Notes under the pieces: model-generated
What the model was told of the DNA's origin: nothing
Databases searched by the model: none
The model's input: only the letters and a program-made list of their open reading frames with translations
In this document: positions 1 through 8,432 of the stretch, in pieces
How positions within the stretch are numbered: position 1 is the first letter of the stretch
Layout of the letters: every line of letters starts with the position of its first letter
Translations under genes and position numbers: made by a program
Assembly: GCF_000956595.1 (NCBI RefSeq)
Contig: NZ_JYOO01000015.1
Span: 58,266 to 122,265 of the forward strand
DNA from: Priestia aryabhattai B8W22
GTDB taxonomy: Bacteria > Bacillota > Bacilli > Bacillales > Bacillaceae_H
Direction: 5' to 3'
Length of the DNA stretch: 64,000 nucleotides

Positions 1-1543
1 CGAAGGTACAAAAGAAGGATTGCTTCCTGATTTAGAACAGGCTTTAGCTCAATATGATGATCCGTTAGATATTATTAACGGACCGCTTATGGAGGGAATG
101 GCGGAAGTCGGACGTTTGTTTAATGACAACCAGTTGATTGTAGCAGAAGTGCTTCAAAGTGCGGAAGTTATGAAAGCATCCGTTGCCTTTTTAGAACCTC
201 ATATGGAAGCAACTGAAAATGATTCTGGAAAAGGCAAAGTGATTCTTGCAACGGTTAAAGGCGACGTGCATGATATCGGTAAAAACTTAGTAGACATCAT
301 TTTAAGCAACAATGGTTTTAAAGTAATTGATTTAGGGATTAAAGTAACGCCGCAGCAGCTGATTGAAGCAGTAAAAGACGAAAAGCCAGACATCATTGGC
401 CTGTCAGGTCTTCTAGTAAAATCAGCTCAGCAAATGGTTTTGACTGCACAAGACTTAACACAATCAAGCATTGATGTTCCAATTATGGTAGGAGGCGCTG
501 CCCTTTCCCGTAAATTTACTGACTTTAAAATTGCCCCGGAATATGAAGGTGCGGTCCTCTACGCCAAAGATGCGATGGACGGATTAGCGTTAGCAAATAA
601 ACTGCAGAACAAAGAGGAAGTTATTCAGCTTTTAGCGGATTTAAAAACGCGGCAAGAAAAGAAAGTAACGGTTCGAGAACGCCAGCCTCAAACCGCTCAA
701 GCAGCTACGGCTGTTTTAGAAAGATCCGCTATTTCAACGGACGCTCCTGTTTTTGTACCGGCTGATTTAAAGCGGCACGTTGTCAAACACTACGATTTGG
801 CACAGGTTCTTCCGTATATTAACTGGCAGATGCTTTTAGGCCATCACTTAGGACTAAAAGGAAAAGTGAATAAGCTGCTTGCTGAAAAAGACGAGCGTGC
901 TGTTCAATTAAAAGAAACCGTTGATGACCTGCTCGAACTGGCACTAAAAGAAAACTTAATTAAACCAGCGGTTATTTATCAGTTCTTCCCTGCTCAAGCA
1001 GACGGAAATGATTTAATTATTTATGATCCTGCTGATGAAAAAACAGAAATTGAACGTTTTACCTTCCCACGACAAGCAAAAGGACAGTTCCTGTGCTTAT
1101 CTGATTTTGCAAAGCCTAAAGAAAACGAGATGGACTATGTATGTTTCTTCTCTGTAACAGCAGGAACGGGCATTCGCGAACGCGCGGCGAAATTTAAAGA
1201 AAACGGCGAGTTTTTAAAGAGTCACGTGTTCCAAGCTCTTGCGCTTGAACTAGCTGAAGGATTAGCAGAACGTGTTCATCAGCAAATTCGTGACCGCTGG
1301 GGATTCCCCGATTCGCCTGATTTTACAATGGCGGAGCGTTTTTCAGCCAAATACCAAGGTCAGCGTTTTTCATTCGGATATCCTGCATGTCCAGACCTTG
1401 AAGACCAAGCAAAACTGTTTAAATTAATTAAACCTGAAGACATCGGCATTCAGTTAACAGACGGTTTCATGATGGAACCCGAAGCTTCTGTTACAGCCCT
1501 TGTTTTTGCACATCCTGAAGCGAAGTATTTTAACGTATTGTAA
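1..1543 (+). CDS. metH: Cobalamin-dependent methionine synthase, C-terminal part (cut by window edge)
   Basis: Transfers a methyl group from methyltetrahydrofolate via cobalamin to homocysteine, giving methionine. The frame is open to the window edge, so only the C-terminal half is present. It holds the helical cap and B12-binding domain with the DxHxxG cobalamin ligand motif (GDVHDIGKN, His near residue 84 counted from position 20), the GLSGLL and GGAAL stretches, then the SAM-binding reactivation domain (RERAAKF, GYPACPDL, near the end GFMMEPEASV). The folate and homocysteine domains must lie upstream. A strong terminator follows at once. It fits the methionine salvage genes found later in the window. 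Identity is certain; only the 5' end is missing. Confidence 0.96.
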   Translation, partial: EGTKEGLLPDLEQALAQYDDPLDIINGPLMEGMAEVGRLFNDNQLIVAEVLQSAEVMKASVAFLEPHMEATENDSGKGKVILATVKGDVHDIGKNLVDIILSNNGFKVIDLGIKVTPQQLIEAVKDEKPDIIGLSGLLVKSAQQMVLTAQDLTQSSIDVPIMVGGAALSRKFTDFKIAPEYEGAVLYAKDAMDGLALANKLQNKEEVIQLLADLKTRQEKKVTVRERQPQTAQAATAVLERSAISTDAPVFVPADLKRHVVKHYDLAQVLPYINWQMLLGHHLGLKGKVNKLLAEKDERAVQLKETVDDLLELALKENLIKPAVIYQFFPAQADGNDLIIYDPADEKTEIERFTFPRQAKGQFLCLSDFAKPKENEMDYVCFFSVTAGTGIRERAAKFKENGEFLKSHVFQALALELAEGLAERVHQQIRDRWGFPDSPDFTMAERFSAKYQGQRFSFGYPACPDLEDQAKLFKLIKPEDIGIQLTDGFMMEPEASVTALVFAHPEAKYFNVL

Positions 1544-1549
1544 AACATG

Positions 1550-1580
1550 GCCGCGGTCTTTTAGACCGCGGCTGTTTTTT
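1550..1580 (+). terminator. Rho-independent terminator of metH
   Basis: Perfect 10-bp stem (1550-1559 with 1563-1572), three-base loop, then a T-rich tail, starting 7 bases after the metH stop. Confidence 0.92.
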
Positions 1581-1600
1581 AACAGTGAACAAACCCAAAA

Positions 1601-1772
1601 AAGCGCCTGCGACAAATATATTTTAGTTGAAGAAAGATCCGAACGGTAAATCCAGATTCTTGATTGAGAATCCACTCCGTTCGGATTTTTTCATTGTGAT
1701 GGTGAACTAGATTTCATGTAGCTGTTTCTAGCTGTTGATTGGAGGGCAAAGCGAAGACTCCTGCGGGAAAAA
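1601..1772 (+). repeat. Dispersed MITE-like repeat, copy A (truncated)
   Basis: First of seven copies of one family in this window (others at 26.9, 31.9, 48.6, 51.8, 57.8 and 59.6 kb). It starts with a degenerate form of the GAGGCTGGGACA end. Next comes the hairpin module: arms 1637-1646 and 1677-1686, then six T. The shared GTTGATTGGAGGGCAA stretch follows. It breaks off just after ACTCCTGCGGGAAAA, so the GC-rich core and the far end are missing. It lies 57 bp downstream of metH, in the same orientation. The rest of the gap up to 1922 holds nothing I recognise. Confidence 0.85.
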
Positions 1773-1922
1773 TTGATGTAGTTATGCTTTAATCTCTTTG
1801 AATTCACCGCCGGTTTGAGCTTTTTTTATGAGTTTCTTGGGAAACACTGATAGAATAAGGAATGTAATAAATTGTAACACTCTTATCACGGAAAATTTTT
1901 CAGGGAAAGGAATTTTCAAGAA

Positions 1923-2720
1923 ATGATTAAATTATTTGTAAGCGACTTAGATGGCACTCTGTTACACGAAGAAAAATACGTAGAACAGCATAATGCAGAC
2001 GCACTTAGTGAACTTCAGCGCCAAGGAGTAGAGGTTTGTCTTGCTTCTGGACGAATGGATACGGAAATTTTAAAAATTTCTACCGATATTAATAATACAT
2101 TCCATCGCATTAGCCAAAACGGAGGATTTGTGTGGACCAAAGAAAATCAAGAACTTCATAGAAAAGTGTTTGAAGATGATTTAGCGGTTCAACTTTATAA
2201 AAAAACGATAGATCCTAACCGTATTACGCTTGTCTGTTCAAACGACACCAATTATGTAGAACAGCGAAATGAAATTATTGAAGCAATTGAAACTCACATG
2301 TTTTTCCCTATCGAAGAACAAATTGAAATGACGGATTCATTTGGTCACGCTCTTTCTCCATCTAAAATCACGGTTCTTGGAGATCATGATGAAATGGTAG
2401 CTCTGCAAAAAGAAGTGAACGAAGAGTTTGGTGATTATATTGATACATATATTTCTGCCAAGCAGTGTTTGGATATTATGCCTAAACATATCAGCAAAGG
2501 AAATGCCATTGAAATTTTATTAAGTCATCTTCAGCTAAAACCAGAGGAAATTGCCTGTGTGGGGGATTCATTTAATGATATTCCTATGTTTCAATTAACG
2601 CCGAACAGTTTCGCTATGGCTACAGCTCCTGAAGCTGTTCAGCGCCACGCCTCTGCTGTTGTGTCATCGGTTAGTGAAGCAGCGCGTATTGTTTTAGAAA
2701 AAAATAAGCAACCAACCTAA
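1923..2720 (+). CDS. HAD-superfamily Cof-type phosphatase
   Basis: Predicted haloacid-dehalogenase-fold phosphatase of the Cof/YwpJ type, which usually hydrolyses sugar phosphates, nucleotide phosphates or cofactor phosphates in the cytosol. The N-terminal motif I is complete (FVSDLDGTLL, both catalytic Asp), motif II is LASGR near residue 42, and motif IV is VGDSFNDIPMF near residue 219. A C2-type cap occupies the middle. At 265 residues it has the usual family length. An AAAGGA site lies 11 bases before the ATG. It is a single gene with its own terminator. The substrate cannot be read from sequence. Confidence 0.9.
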   Translation: MIKLFVSDLDGTLLHEEKYVEQHNADALSELQRQGVEVCLASGRMDTEILKISTDINNTFHRISQNGGFVWTKENQELHRKVFEDDLAVQLYKKTIDPNRITLVCSNDTNYVEQRNEIIEAIETHMFFPIEEQIEMTDSFGHALSPSKITVLGDHDEMVALQKEVNEEFGDYIDTYISAKQCLDIMPKHISKGNAIEILLSHLQLKPEEIACVGDSFNDIPMFQLTPNSFAMATAPEAVQRHASAVVSSVSEAARIVLEKNKQPT

Positions 2721-2755
2721 AAAAAGCGGTCAACGTTTAAATTGACCGCTTTTAT
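2721..2755. terminator. Bidirectional terminator between convergent genes
   Basis: An 11-bp stem (2723-2733 with 2742-2752) has an A tract on one side and a T tract on the other. It sits between the HAD phosphatase stop and the 3' end of the convergent small membrane gene. Confidence 0.88.
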
Positions 2756-2777
2756 CTATTTAATAAGAAAACGGTAG

Positions 2778-2984
2778 TTATTTTTTTCGCAAAGAACGAA
2801 AAAATTCACCTAAGCTTTTTTGCTTCCCATCTGCATGCTCTCCGTGATTAACCAAGCTGCTGATTCTTTCTCGTCGAACAACAACCATAATAAGAGTGGC
2901 AAAAAAGATAATGGAAACGGCAATGACAACCAGTGCAAGAACGGATGCTACAATAGCTTCAGAAGTCGTTAGTGACGATAGCAT
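2778..2984 (-). CDS. Small single-span membrane protein
   Basis: A 68-residue protein that I do not recognise. Residues 10-35 form one strongly hydrophobic segment, followed by a basic cytosolic-type tail (VVRRERIS near the membrane and FFRSLRKK at the end). The positive charges suggest an outside N-terminus. A GGAGGTG ribosome site lies about 11 bases before the ATG, which makes the gene credible. The next upstream gene on the same strand ends 48 bases away, so the two may be cotranscribed. No function is proposed. Confidence 0.65.
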   Translation of the reverse strand: MLSSLTTSEAIVASVLALVVIAVSIIFFATLIMVVVRRERISSLVNHGEHADGKQKSLGEFFRSLRKK

Positions 2985-3032
2985 CTGCCTCGTACACCTC
3001 CATTTCGTTTGTGGCGAAAAGGAGCCTAGCAG

Positions 3033-3296
3033 TTAGAAATGCAAATAATCTTTTTTCTCAGTTTGATGCATGTTATTATACACCATTTTCATTTTAGAAG
3101 CTGTAGCTTTTAAAGACGTAGACGAATCCACATCTTCGGCTAACATAATGTTTACTAAGTCAACCACAGAACGAGACAACAACTCTACATTATTTTGCAA
3201 CTCTAATTCGTCATAAGTCGTACGGTCTTGAAGACGAAGTCGAATAATTTCATTTGCTAGCTCCCTAACACGCACTAATTGTTGATGTTCTCCCAT
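3033..3296 (-). CDS. Small soluble helical protein, unknown function
   Basis: An 87-residue hydrophilic protein, not recognised. It is mostly predicted helix with heptad-like spacing (LVRVRELANEIIRLRLQ, then a long run to VDLVNIML), so a coiled coil or helical bundle is likely. There is no Cys and no signal peptide. A GGAG site precedes the ATG. It may share a transcript with the small membrane protein downstream. The 200 bases upstream hold no convincing gene. Confidence 0.6.
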   Translation of the reverse strand: MGEHQQLVRVRELANEIIRLRLQDRTTYDELELQNNVELLSRSVVDLVNIMLAEDVDSSTSLKATASKMKMVYNNMHQTEKKDYLHF

Positions 3297-3500
3297 AGTA
3301 TCTCCGCCGCAAGAAACTTATAATCAGCCCTTTTATTGGCTTTTATAAGAGCTAGAAATCCCTGCAGCTTACCCCTCCTTATAAAGATGCCTAGCACACC
3401 TTTATGTAAATCACACTTTCACTTTGTTTACATGTATATTCGCTATAGCTGGTTCTTTTTCCTTTTGAAATTAGCAACCATCGTTAACGACTTTCTTCGT

Positions 3501-3875
3501 TTATCGTTCAGATTTCAGATTTTTAAGGATGTGATATACGAAAATTAAAACGCCAATAGCCGTAAGTGTTGCTCCTACTGCCACTACGGGGGTAAAAGCT
3601 TGATTTTCTAGTACGATCATGAAAAATAGACCAATCATCATGACCGGTAATCCTATATTATGCAGCCATACGTGCAGTTTGGCTAATTTACTTTCGCTAA
3701 ACGCAGGAAACAAATAATAAATAAGTCCGGCTAACGTAAGCGACGTCCATCCTAATAAATTGATGTGCACGTGAACAGGTGTCAAAGCGTAGCTGTGAAC
3801 AATCGACATATAATACCCCAATATGATGCCAATTCCAAAATAAACGGCTGATATTTTAATTAATTTAATTCCCAT
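3501..3875 (-). CDS. Four-helix membrane protein related to haem-copper oxidase subunit I
   Basis: A 124-residue integral membrane protein with four predicted spans. The HVHINLLGW stretch near residue 35 resembles the first haem-ligand helix of cbb3-oxidase or NO-reductase subunit I. Short proteins of this type are common in Bacillus and are usually annotated as cytochrome-c oxidase-like. It is far too short to be a complete oxidase and lacks the later His ligands, so enzymatic activity is doubtful; a haem-sensing or assembly role is only a guess. The start is the ATG downstream of a GGGGAGAA-type site. No convincing terminator is seen. Confidence 0.7.
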   Translation of the reverse strand: MGIKLIKISAVYFGIGIILGYYMSIVHSYALTPVHVHINLLGWTSLTLAGLIYYLFPAFSESKLAKLHVWLHNIGLPVMMIGLFFMIVLENQAFTPVVAVGATLTAIGVLIFVYHILKNLKSER

Positions 3876-4010
3876 CGTTTTCTCCCCTTATATCCCCTCC
3901 GACTTCTGTACTACTTTACGCAGGAAACGTCATTTTAGAAGCGGAAGTTAGCCAAAGGACACGAAATACGGAGTATGATATCTAAAAAGAGGATTCTTTA
4001 CCGCAAACAC

Positions 4011-4041
4011 AAAAAACAGCTGAGCAAAAATACTCAGCTGT
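4011..4041 (-). terminator. Terminator of the purine permease gene
   Basis: A 9-bp stem (4016-4024 with 4033-4041) is followed, on the minus strand, by six T. It begins 6 bases after the permease stop. Confidence 0.88.
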
Positions 4042-4046
4042 CTATT

Positions 4047-5345
4047 TTAAGCAATATAATGCAGCACAAAATTCAAGAAAAACAACAGCGCGCTTACATA
4101 CATAAACATCGATACTTCACGCATTTTACCAAGGAATAATTTAAGCAGTGGATACGCAATGAACCCAAATGCAATTCCATCAGCAATGCTGTACGTAAGA
4201 GGAATAAGCGCAATAATTAAAAATGCAGGGAAACCTTCTGTTAAGTCCTGTAAATTGATGTTTTTGATATTTTGAATCATCAATGCTCCAATAACAATGA
4301 GAATAGGTGCAATAGCACTATCTGGAACCAGCTTGATAAATGGAATAAACAGAAGTGAACTTAAAAATAAAACTCCTGTAATAAGCGATGTTAAACCCGT
4401 TCGCCCTCCAGCTGCAATACCAGATGCTCCTTCTACAGAAGACACCGTTGGACTTGTTCCAAACACGCCGCTTAGCAACGCTGAGGCGGCTGTTGCTTGA
4501 AAGGCCCGCGGAAATTTGCTATCTTGATTCATCATACCTAGCTGACCGTGCAGCAAACCGATATTTTCAAAAATCAATACCATTGTTAATGAAAAGACAG
4601 CTGCCCAAAATGCAACGTCTCCAATAGCCCCAAAAGACAATGTGCCAAAGCTGCTAAAAAAGTCGTTCACGCTCGCAGCGGACTGTCCTTTTTCTGCACC
4701 GCTTCTTACACCAAGTAAGAAGGCAAGGACTGATCCAGCAATCATGCTTAACAAAAAGTTACCTTTCACATTTCGGATAAACAGTACGATTGTGATGATT
4801 AACGTCAGCAGCGTACTGATAACAAACGGATCTGACAAGTCTCCAAGTGCTACAAAAGTGGTTTCGCTTGGAACTACAAGCTTTCCTTTTTGCAAACCGA
4901 TAAACGTTAAAAATAAGCCGACACCGACTGTTATCGCTTCTTTTAGCGAATGCGGAATCGAAGAGACAATTTTGGCAGACAGTCGTGAAAAAGCTAATGC
5001 TGTAAAAAGAAAGCCGGATATCACTACTGCTAATAACCCTTCTTGCCAAGATAACCCCATTGATTGAACCATCGTATACGTAAACAATGCATTAATCCCC
5101 ATACCTGGCACCAGAATAAGAGGCGCATTTGCCCAAAAAGCCATAATAACACAGCCTACAAAAGCCGAAGCTACTGTTGCGAATATTCCTGCTTCAAGCG
5201 GAATACCGGCATCAGACAAAATGGTTGAATTAACAGCAATAATATACACGATGGAAAGAAATGAAATGACCCCAGCTAAGCTTTCTTTTCCGACAGTTGT
5301 TTGGTGGTCGTTTAAACGAAACAACTTTTCAAATAATGCGTTCAA
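4047..5345 (-). CDS. NCS2/AzgA-family purine (guanine/hypoxanthine) permease
   Basis: Proton-coupled nucleobase importer of the AzgA branch of NCS2 (PbuG/PbuO/AdeP type) in the cytoplasmic membrane. At 432 residues it matches the family, with about 12-14 membrane spans. Family motifs seen are the N-terminal SLAGVISFLSIVYIIAVN, VPGMGINALFTY near residue 75 and the later GTSPTVSSVEGASGIAAGG near residue 295. The start codon is TTG, set by a GAAGGA site; no ATG lies nearby. The leader contains no recognisable purine riboswitch, unlike B. subtilis pbuG. I cannot choose between guanine/hypoxanthine and adenine as the substrate. Confidence 0.9.
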   Translation of the reverse strand: MNALFEKLFRLNDHQTTVGKESLAGVISFLSIVYIIAVNSTILSDAGIPLEAGIFATVASAFVGCVIMAFWANAPLILVPGMGINALFTYTMVQSMGLSWQEGLLAVVISGFLFTALAFSRLSAKIVSSIPHSLKEAITVGVGLFLTFIGLQKGKLVVPSETTFVALGDLSDPFVISTLLTLIITIVLFIRNVKGNFLLSMIAGSVLAFLLGVRSGAEKGQSAASVNDFFSSFGTLSFGAIGDVAFWAAVFSLTMVLIFENIGLLHGQLGMMNQDSKFPRAFQATAASALLSGVFGTSPTVSSVEGASGIAAGGRTGLTSLITGVLFLSSLLFIPFIKLVPDSAIAPILIVIGALMIQNIKNINLQDLTEGFPAFLIIALIPLTYSIADGIAFGFIAYPLLKLFLGKMREVSMFMYVSALLFFLNFVLHYIA

Positions 5346-5407
5346 TCTAATTTCCTTCTTTTCATCTATCCCTCGCCCACCCAGTGACCAAAAATGCCAC
5401 CGAAGTT

Positions 5408-5435
5408 ATTATAGCAAAATCAACAATTGTTGCAA
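5408..5435 (-). promoter_or_regulatory. Candidate sigma-A promoter of the purine permease
   Basis: On the minus strand, TTGCAA (5430-5435) is separated by 16 bases from a perfect TATAAT (5408-5413), about 60 bases before the TTG start codon. Confidence 0.55.
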
Positions 5436-5544
5436 GGAAAACTTGTCTCCTTTAGCTTAAGCGTTCATTCCTTATTTAAAACTGTTATCATTTTCTAAAC
5501 GCAGCGTCTTCCATTCATTCTATATATACCTTGGACTGGACATA

Positions 5545-5569
5545 ATAAAAGAGCGCTTTATCAGCGCTC
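5545..5569 (-). terminator. Terminator of the glycine-rich protein gene
   Basis: A perfect 7-bp stem (5551-5557 with 5563-5569) is followed on the minus strand by TTTTATT. It is placed just after the stop at 5576. Confidence 0.8.
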
Positions 5570-5575
5570 ATTGTT

Positions 5576-5872
5576 TTAATAATAATAAGGGTAATATGGT
5601 GGGTACGGCGGATAATAATATGGTGGTGGATAACCGTAATAACCTGGACCTGCTAATGCACTTCCAAGAACTAATCCTCCAAGAAATGGAGCTCCAAAGC
5701 CAAAGCCGAACCCCGGACGGCCGAAGCCAAAACCAGGACGGCCGAAACCAAAACCTGGGCGACCGAAACCGAATCCTGGACGACCGAAACCGAATCCTGG
5801 ACGACCAAAGCCTCCAAAGCCTCCAAAACCACCGAATGGTCTTCTTATGTCATTAATATCAAATTCTTGCAT
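5576..5872 (-). CDS. Glycine/phenylalanine-rich repeat protein with tyrosine-proline tail
   Basis: A 98-residue low-complexity protein. After a short acidic head (MQEFDINDIRRP) come GGF triplets and five tandem GRPGFGF heptads (residues 23-57). A short hydrophobic stretch (GGLVLGSALAG) follows, then a tail almost wholly of Tyr and Pro. Such composition is typical of spore coat, exosporium or other assembly-prone surface proteins in Bacillus, but I cannot name a family. The ribosome site is strong (GAGGAGG, ATG 10 bases on) and the gene has its own terminator. A link to sporulation is inference from composition only. Confidence 0.75.
   Translation of the reverse strand: MQEFDINDIRRPFGGFGGFGGFGRPGFGFGRPGFGFGRPGFGFGRPGFGFGRPGFGFGFGAPFLGGLVLGSALAGPGYYGYPPPYYYPPYPPYYPYYY
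5702..5806 (-). repeat. Five tandem 21-bp units encoding GRPGFGF
   Basis: Five in-frame heptad codon blocks differ mainly at third positions. The middle units are nearly identical in DNA, which suggests recent duplication or slippage. Confidence 0.85.
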
Positions 5873-6103
5873 GATAAATGCCTCCTCAAATTATATTTCA
5901 TTCTCTTTATTACATATGTTATTCACCTACTTCTTGCATAGGCAATCGCCTCTTTTTTTGTGATTTCTTAAAAAATATTCCTTTTCTACTACCTCGTTAG
6001 GATTAAACAAGCGTACAAACATATATTTTTTAAGGCCTTGAAACATACTACATGTAACTTATGTAAAATAAGAGAGATGAAACGAGGAATGCACCTTTAT
6101 AAT

Positions 6104-6121
6104 TTGCAGCAGCTGCTGCAA
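6104..6121. repeat. Perfect 18-bp palindrome
   Basis: TTGCAGCAGCTGCTGCAA equals its own reverse complement. It could be an operator or an RNA hairpin; no adjacent gene explains it. Confidence 0.7.
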
Positions 6122-6151
6122 TGAGAAATAAACATAATAGGAACGCATAAA

Positions 6152-6183
6152 AAGAACGCTCAACAAAAATGTTGACCGTTCTT
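6152..6183. terminator. Orphan terminator-like hairpin
   Basis: Arms of 13 bases (6152-6164 with 6171-6183) carry one C-C mismatch and a six-base loop. T-rich flanks on both sides are weak. No gene ends nearby, so it may close a small transcript. Confidence 0.5.
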
Positions 6184-6335
6184 CTTATGAAAATACATAG
6201 CGATTTTTTATTAATTTATCTGACCCTTTGCTTGACCGTATATGCCCTAAAGCTATATAATCCCCTTTTTATACAATGCGCTTTGAACATAAAATCATAG
6301 GAGCGTCTCCCCAAACGCTGCTATGTATGTATATC

Positions 6336-6349
6336 TGTAATCGCTTACA
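6336..6349. promoter_or_regulatory. Candidate catabolite-responsive element (cre)
   Basis: TGTAATCGCTTACA matches the CcpA consensus TGWAANCGNTNWCA at every defined position. It is about 200 bases upstream of yueI, so control of that gene by carbon source is possible but unproven. Confidence 0.55.
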
Positions 6350-6547
6350 AACCTTTAATAAAAAACCGATATGATTTTCTATCTATTTACATTAAACAAT
6401 ATTTCAGGCTAAATTTCAACACATTTTTTGTTTTTCTTTGTACTCAGCAAAAAAACAGGTGATATAGCACAGTGATTTTCCTTTTTTCCTGTCCCTTTTA
6501 CTTATAGTCATAATCGTTTATAGTTTATAACGAAAGGAAGTGGCGTA

Positions 6548-6907
6548 ATGTCTGATCAACTAGAAGAATACTTAGAACGAGGAATGTACGGAGCAAAGGA
6601 AACAAAAAGAGACGAAAGAAGATATTTCTTAACTGCTTTACGTGAGAATATTGAACTTGCACTAAAAAAAGGGCAAGTCATGAAAAAGGATACGGCAAAA
6701 ATAAAGACTCTTTTAAAAAAAGTGAAAGACGGTCATTTGTTTTTAAATGGCTCCTTGTCTTATTCATACCTCTCCCCTTATATTCAAGCGGCTAACCAAC
6801 ATAAAGTGCCTTTTACCATCGTTCAGAACCTAGAAGCTGATACCGACATTGGTCTAGTTTTAACAGGCTCTGAAGGCAGTCTGGAACGCGATATCTTTTT
6901 AGACTAA
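6548..6907 (+). CDS. yueI: YueI-family protein (DUF1694)
   Basis: A 119-residue soluble protein resembling the Bacillus YueI/DUF1694 family, whose molecular role is not established. Recognised from the layout: an N-terminal LEEYLERGMYGAKE, a central basic helical part (NIELALKKGQV), a stretch like HLFLNGSLSYSYLSPYI and a C-terminal VLTGSEGSLERDIFL. An AAAGGAAG ribosome site lies a few bases before the ATG. It is monocistronic, with a shared terminator behind it. A cre-like site lies upstream. Confidence 0.78.
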   Translation: MSDQLEEYLERGMYGAKETKRDERRYFLTALRENIELALKKGQVMKKDTAKIKTLLKKVKDGHLFLNGSLSYSYLSPYIQAANQHKVPFTIVQNLEADTDIGLVLTGSEGSLERDIFLD

Positions 6908-6936
6908 AAAAAAGAGCCAGAACGGCTCTTTTTTAT
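6906..6936. terminator. Bidirectional terminator, yueI / LysM hydrolase
   Basis: An 8-bp GC-rich stem (6911-6918 with 6924-6931) is flanked by A and T tracts, between two convergent stops. Confidence 0.88.
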
Positions 6937-7646
6937 TTGGCAAATACATGATGATCAATTGTTTTAATTACCGCACGTGAACGAATCCAGTTATCGGTAG
7001 CTGTTTTTGGATTATAAAAGTAAATAGAATCGTCTAAACGATCTTTTCTAGTCAACGCTTGTTCTACTGCTTTTTTCGAATCTTCTGAAGCAGGTTTGTT
7101 AATTGATCCATTTTGGACCGGTGAAAAAGCGTATGCTTTTCCGACAACCTGTTTAATCACTCCTGTTACCGTATCTGGAAACTTCGGAGAATCTACACGG
7201 TTTAACACCACTGTTGCTACTCCTACTTTTCCTTCATACGATTCGCCTTTTGCTTCAGCTTCTACTAAGCGAGCTAATAAATCTTTTTCACTTGCTGAAA
7301 TCGAAACTGCAGGGGTTTCCTGGTCTGCAGGTTTGGCTTCTGGTTTTGGTTCTGGCTTAGCCGTATTAGCAGGTTCTGCCGTTGAAGGTTCCGTTGTTTC
7401 AGCAGCCAGCACTTTTGTCTTACTCGGAATAGCTAATGTTTCACCAATATAAATCATATCTCCTTGACGATTATTTAATTTTTTAATATCGTCAATTGTT
7501 ACACTATATCTTTTACCTAACTTCCAAAGACTATCGCCTTTGACTACTTTATAATTAGTTGCAGCCGTAGCTGTTGCATTAAAACCTATAAATGAAAGAG
7601 TAGCTAAACAAGCTACTACCATTGATTTCATATAACTATGTTTCAT
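6933..7646 (-). CDS. Secreted LysM cell-wall hydrolase of the SleB/CwlJ type (YkvT-like)
   Basis: Predicted exported peptidoglycan hydrolase. Residues 1-29 form a signal peptide ending ATAA. A LysM domain ([18 protein letters not shown]) spans about 32-75 and binds glycan. A Pro/Glu/Ala-rich linker follows to about 115. The Hydrolase_2 domain (SleB/CwlJ family; [11 protein letters not shown] with the conserved Glu, then [11 protein letters not shown]) fills about 120-237. The closest B. subtilis analogue I know is YkvT. Relatives include spore cortex-lytic SleB, but a vegetative wall role is equally possible. AGGAGG site before the ATG. Length and domain order are normal. Confidence 0.85.
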   Translation of the reverse strand: MKHSYMKSMVVACLATLSFIGFNATATAATNYKVVKGDSLWKLGKRYSVTIDDIKKLNNRQGDMIYIGETLAIPSKTKVLAAETTEPSTAEPANTAKPEPKPEAKPADQETPAVSISASEKDLLARLVEAEAKGESYEGKVGVATVVLNRVDSPKFPDTVTGVIKQVVGKAYAFSPVQNGSINKPASEDSKKAVEQALTRKDRLDDSIYFYNPKTATDNWIRSRAVIKTIDHHVFAK

Positions 7647-7921
7647 AGGTAATACCTCCTGAAATTTCGTATGGTATTACTCTATCATAGATATATAGGG
7701 GTTTCACCGAACGATTCAATTACATTTCTTTAAGTTTGATGAACAAAATTACGTTCGCAACACAAATATGACATTGTACCTTATTTTTTGTCATAATCAC
7801 GGTAATTTTTCTAAAATGCAGGTATATTTTCCCGCTTTATTTCAGTTTAATCAGAAATTTCTTCATTCGTTTTTCCCTTATAGTTCTTATGATAAACATT
7901 TAATTTTATCTACTTTTACAC

Positions 7922-7959
7922 AAAAGAGCTGAATGTTGTAATCAACATTCAGCTCTTTT
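7922..7959 (-). terminator. Long-stem terminator of the YolD-like gene
   Basis: A perfect 17-bp stem (7922-7938 with 7943-7959) abuts the stop codon. The 312-base gap between this gene and the LysM hydrolase otherwise shows nothing recognisable. Confidence 0.9.
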
Positions 7960-8285
7960 TAATCTTCGATCTCAATTTCTACAACATCATAGAAATCAAT
8001 CACTAGCTTAGCACCCGTATCATCCATAAACGTAAAGACGTCTTGATCATCTGATAAATGTATCACGTATCCGGTCAACTGCTGTTCACTGTTGTCGTAA
8101 ACAGTAGTAATTAGAATTTTTTTATGATCTACATATGCTTCTTCTAATAACGAATGGAGGTCATAGTCCCCGTCATCTTCGGGCCGGTTCGTTAACAGCA
8201 TCCCATAAGTCGTCATTCCATTTTTATCTTTCCATATATGATCTGCAAAATAAAAAGGTGCTGTACTTTTTCGAAACTCATCCAT
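7959..8285 (-). CDS. Small YolD-like domain protein
   Basis: A 108-residue acidic soluble protein. The C-terminal half (ILITTVYDNSEQQLTGYVIH through to LVIDFYDVVEIEIED) has the strand pattern of YolD-like small beta-barrel proteins, some of which pair with Y-family polymerases; this assignment is tentative. The start was moved eight codons inward to the ATG of MDEFRKS, because GGAGGG sits 6-7 bases before it while the upstream ATG has no site. Single gene with its own terminator. Confidence 0.65.
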   Translation of the reverse strand: MDEFRKSTAPFYFADHIWKDKNGMTTYGMLLTNRPEDDGDYDLHSLLEEAYVDHKKILITTVYDNSEQQLTGYVIHLSDDQDVFTFMDDTGAKLVIDFYDVVEIEIED

Positions 8286-8432
8286 AATATCCCTCCTATA
8301 ACTAAACACGTTTATTTGCTCTTACCGTACGTTGCTAAATAAACGCACAAGCACTTGTAACAGTATATTCTCTACTGTACAGGCTCATACATCCATTATA
8401 TAAGGCATAATCAAATAATGCCATCATTTCGT

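Larger units (their letters stand above)
5873..6547. other. 675-bp non-coding stretch with palindrome, hairpin and cre site
   Basis: No convincing gene is found here. It holds a perfect 18-bp palindrome (6104-6121), a hairpin with T-rich flanks (6152-6183) and a cre-like site (6336-6349). The rest is AT-rich. The upstream region of yueI from about 6480 carries its ribosome site only. Confidence 0.6.

Noticed and set aside
3336..3548. 70-residue open frame (+) beside the oxidase-like gene
   Set aside because: No ribosome site, Cys/Phe/Leu-rich random composition, and it overlaps the end of the better supported minus-strand gene.
5346..5570. Purine riboswitch in the permease leader
   Set aside because: None of the conserved joining sequences of the guanine/adenine aptamer is present on the minus strand.
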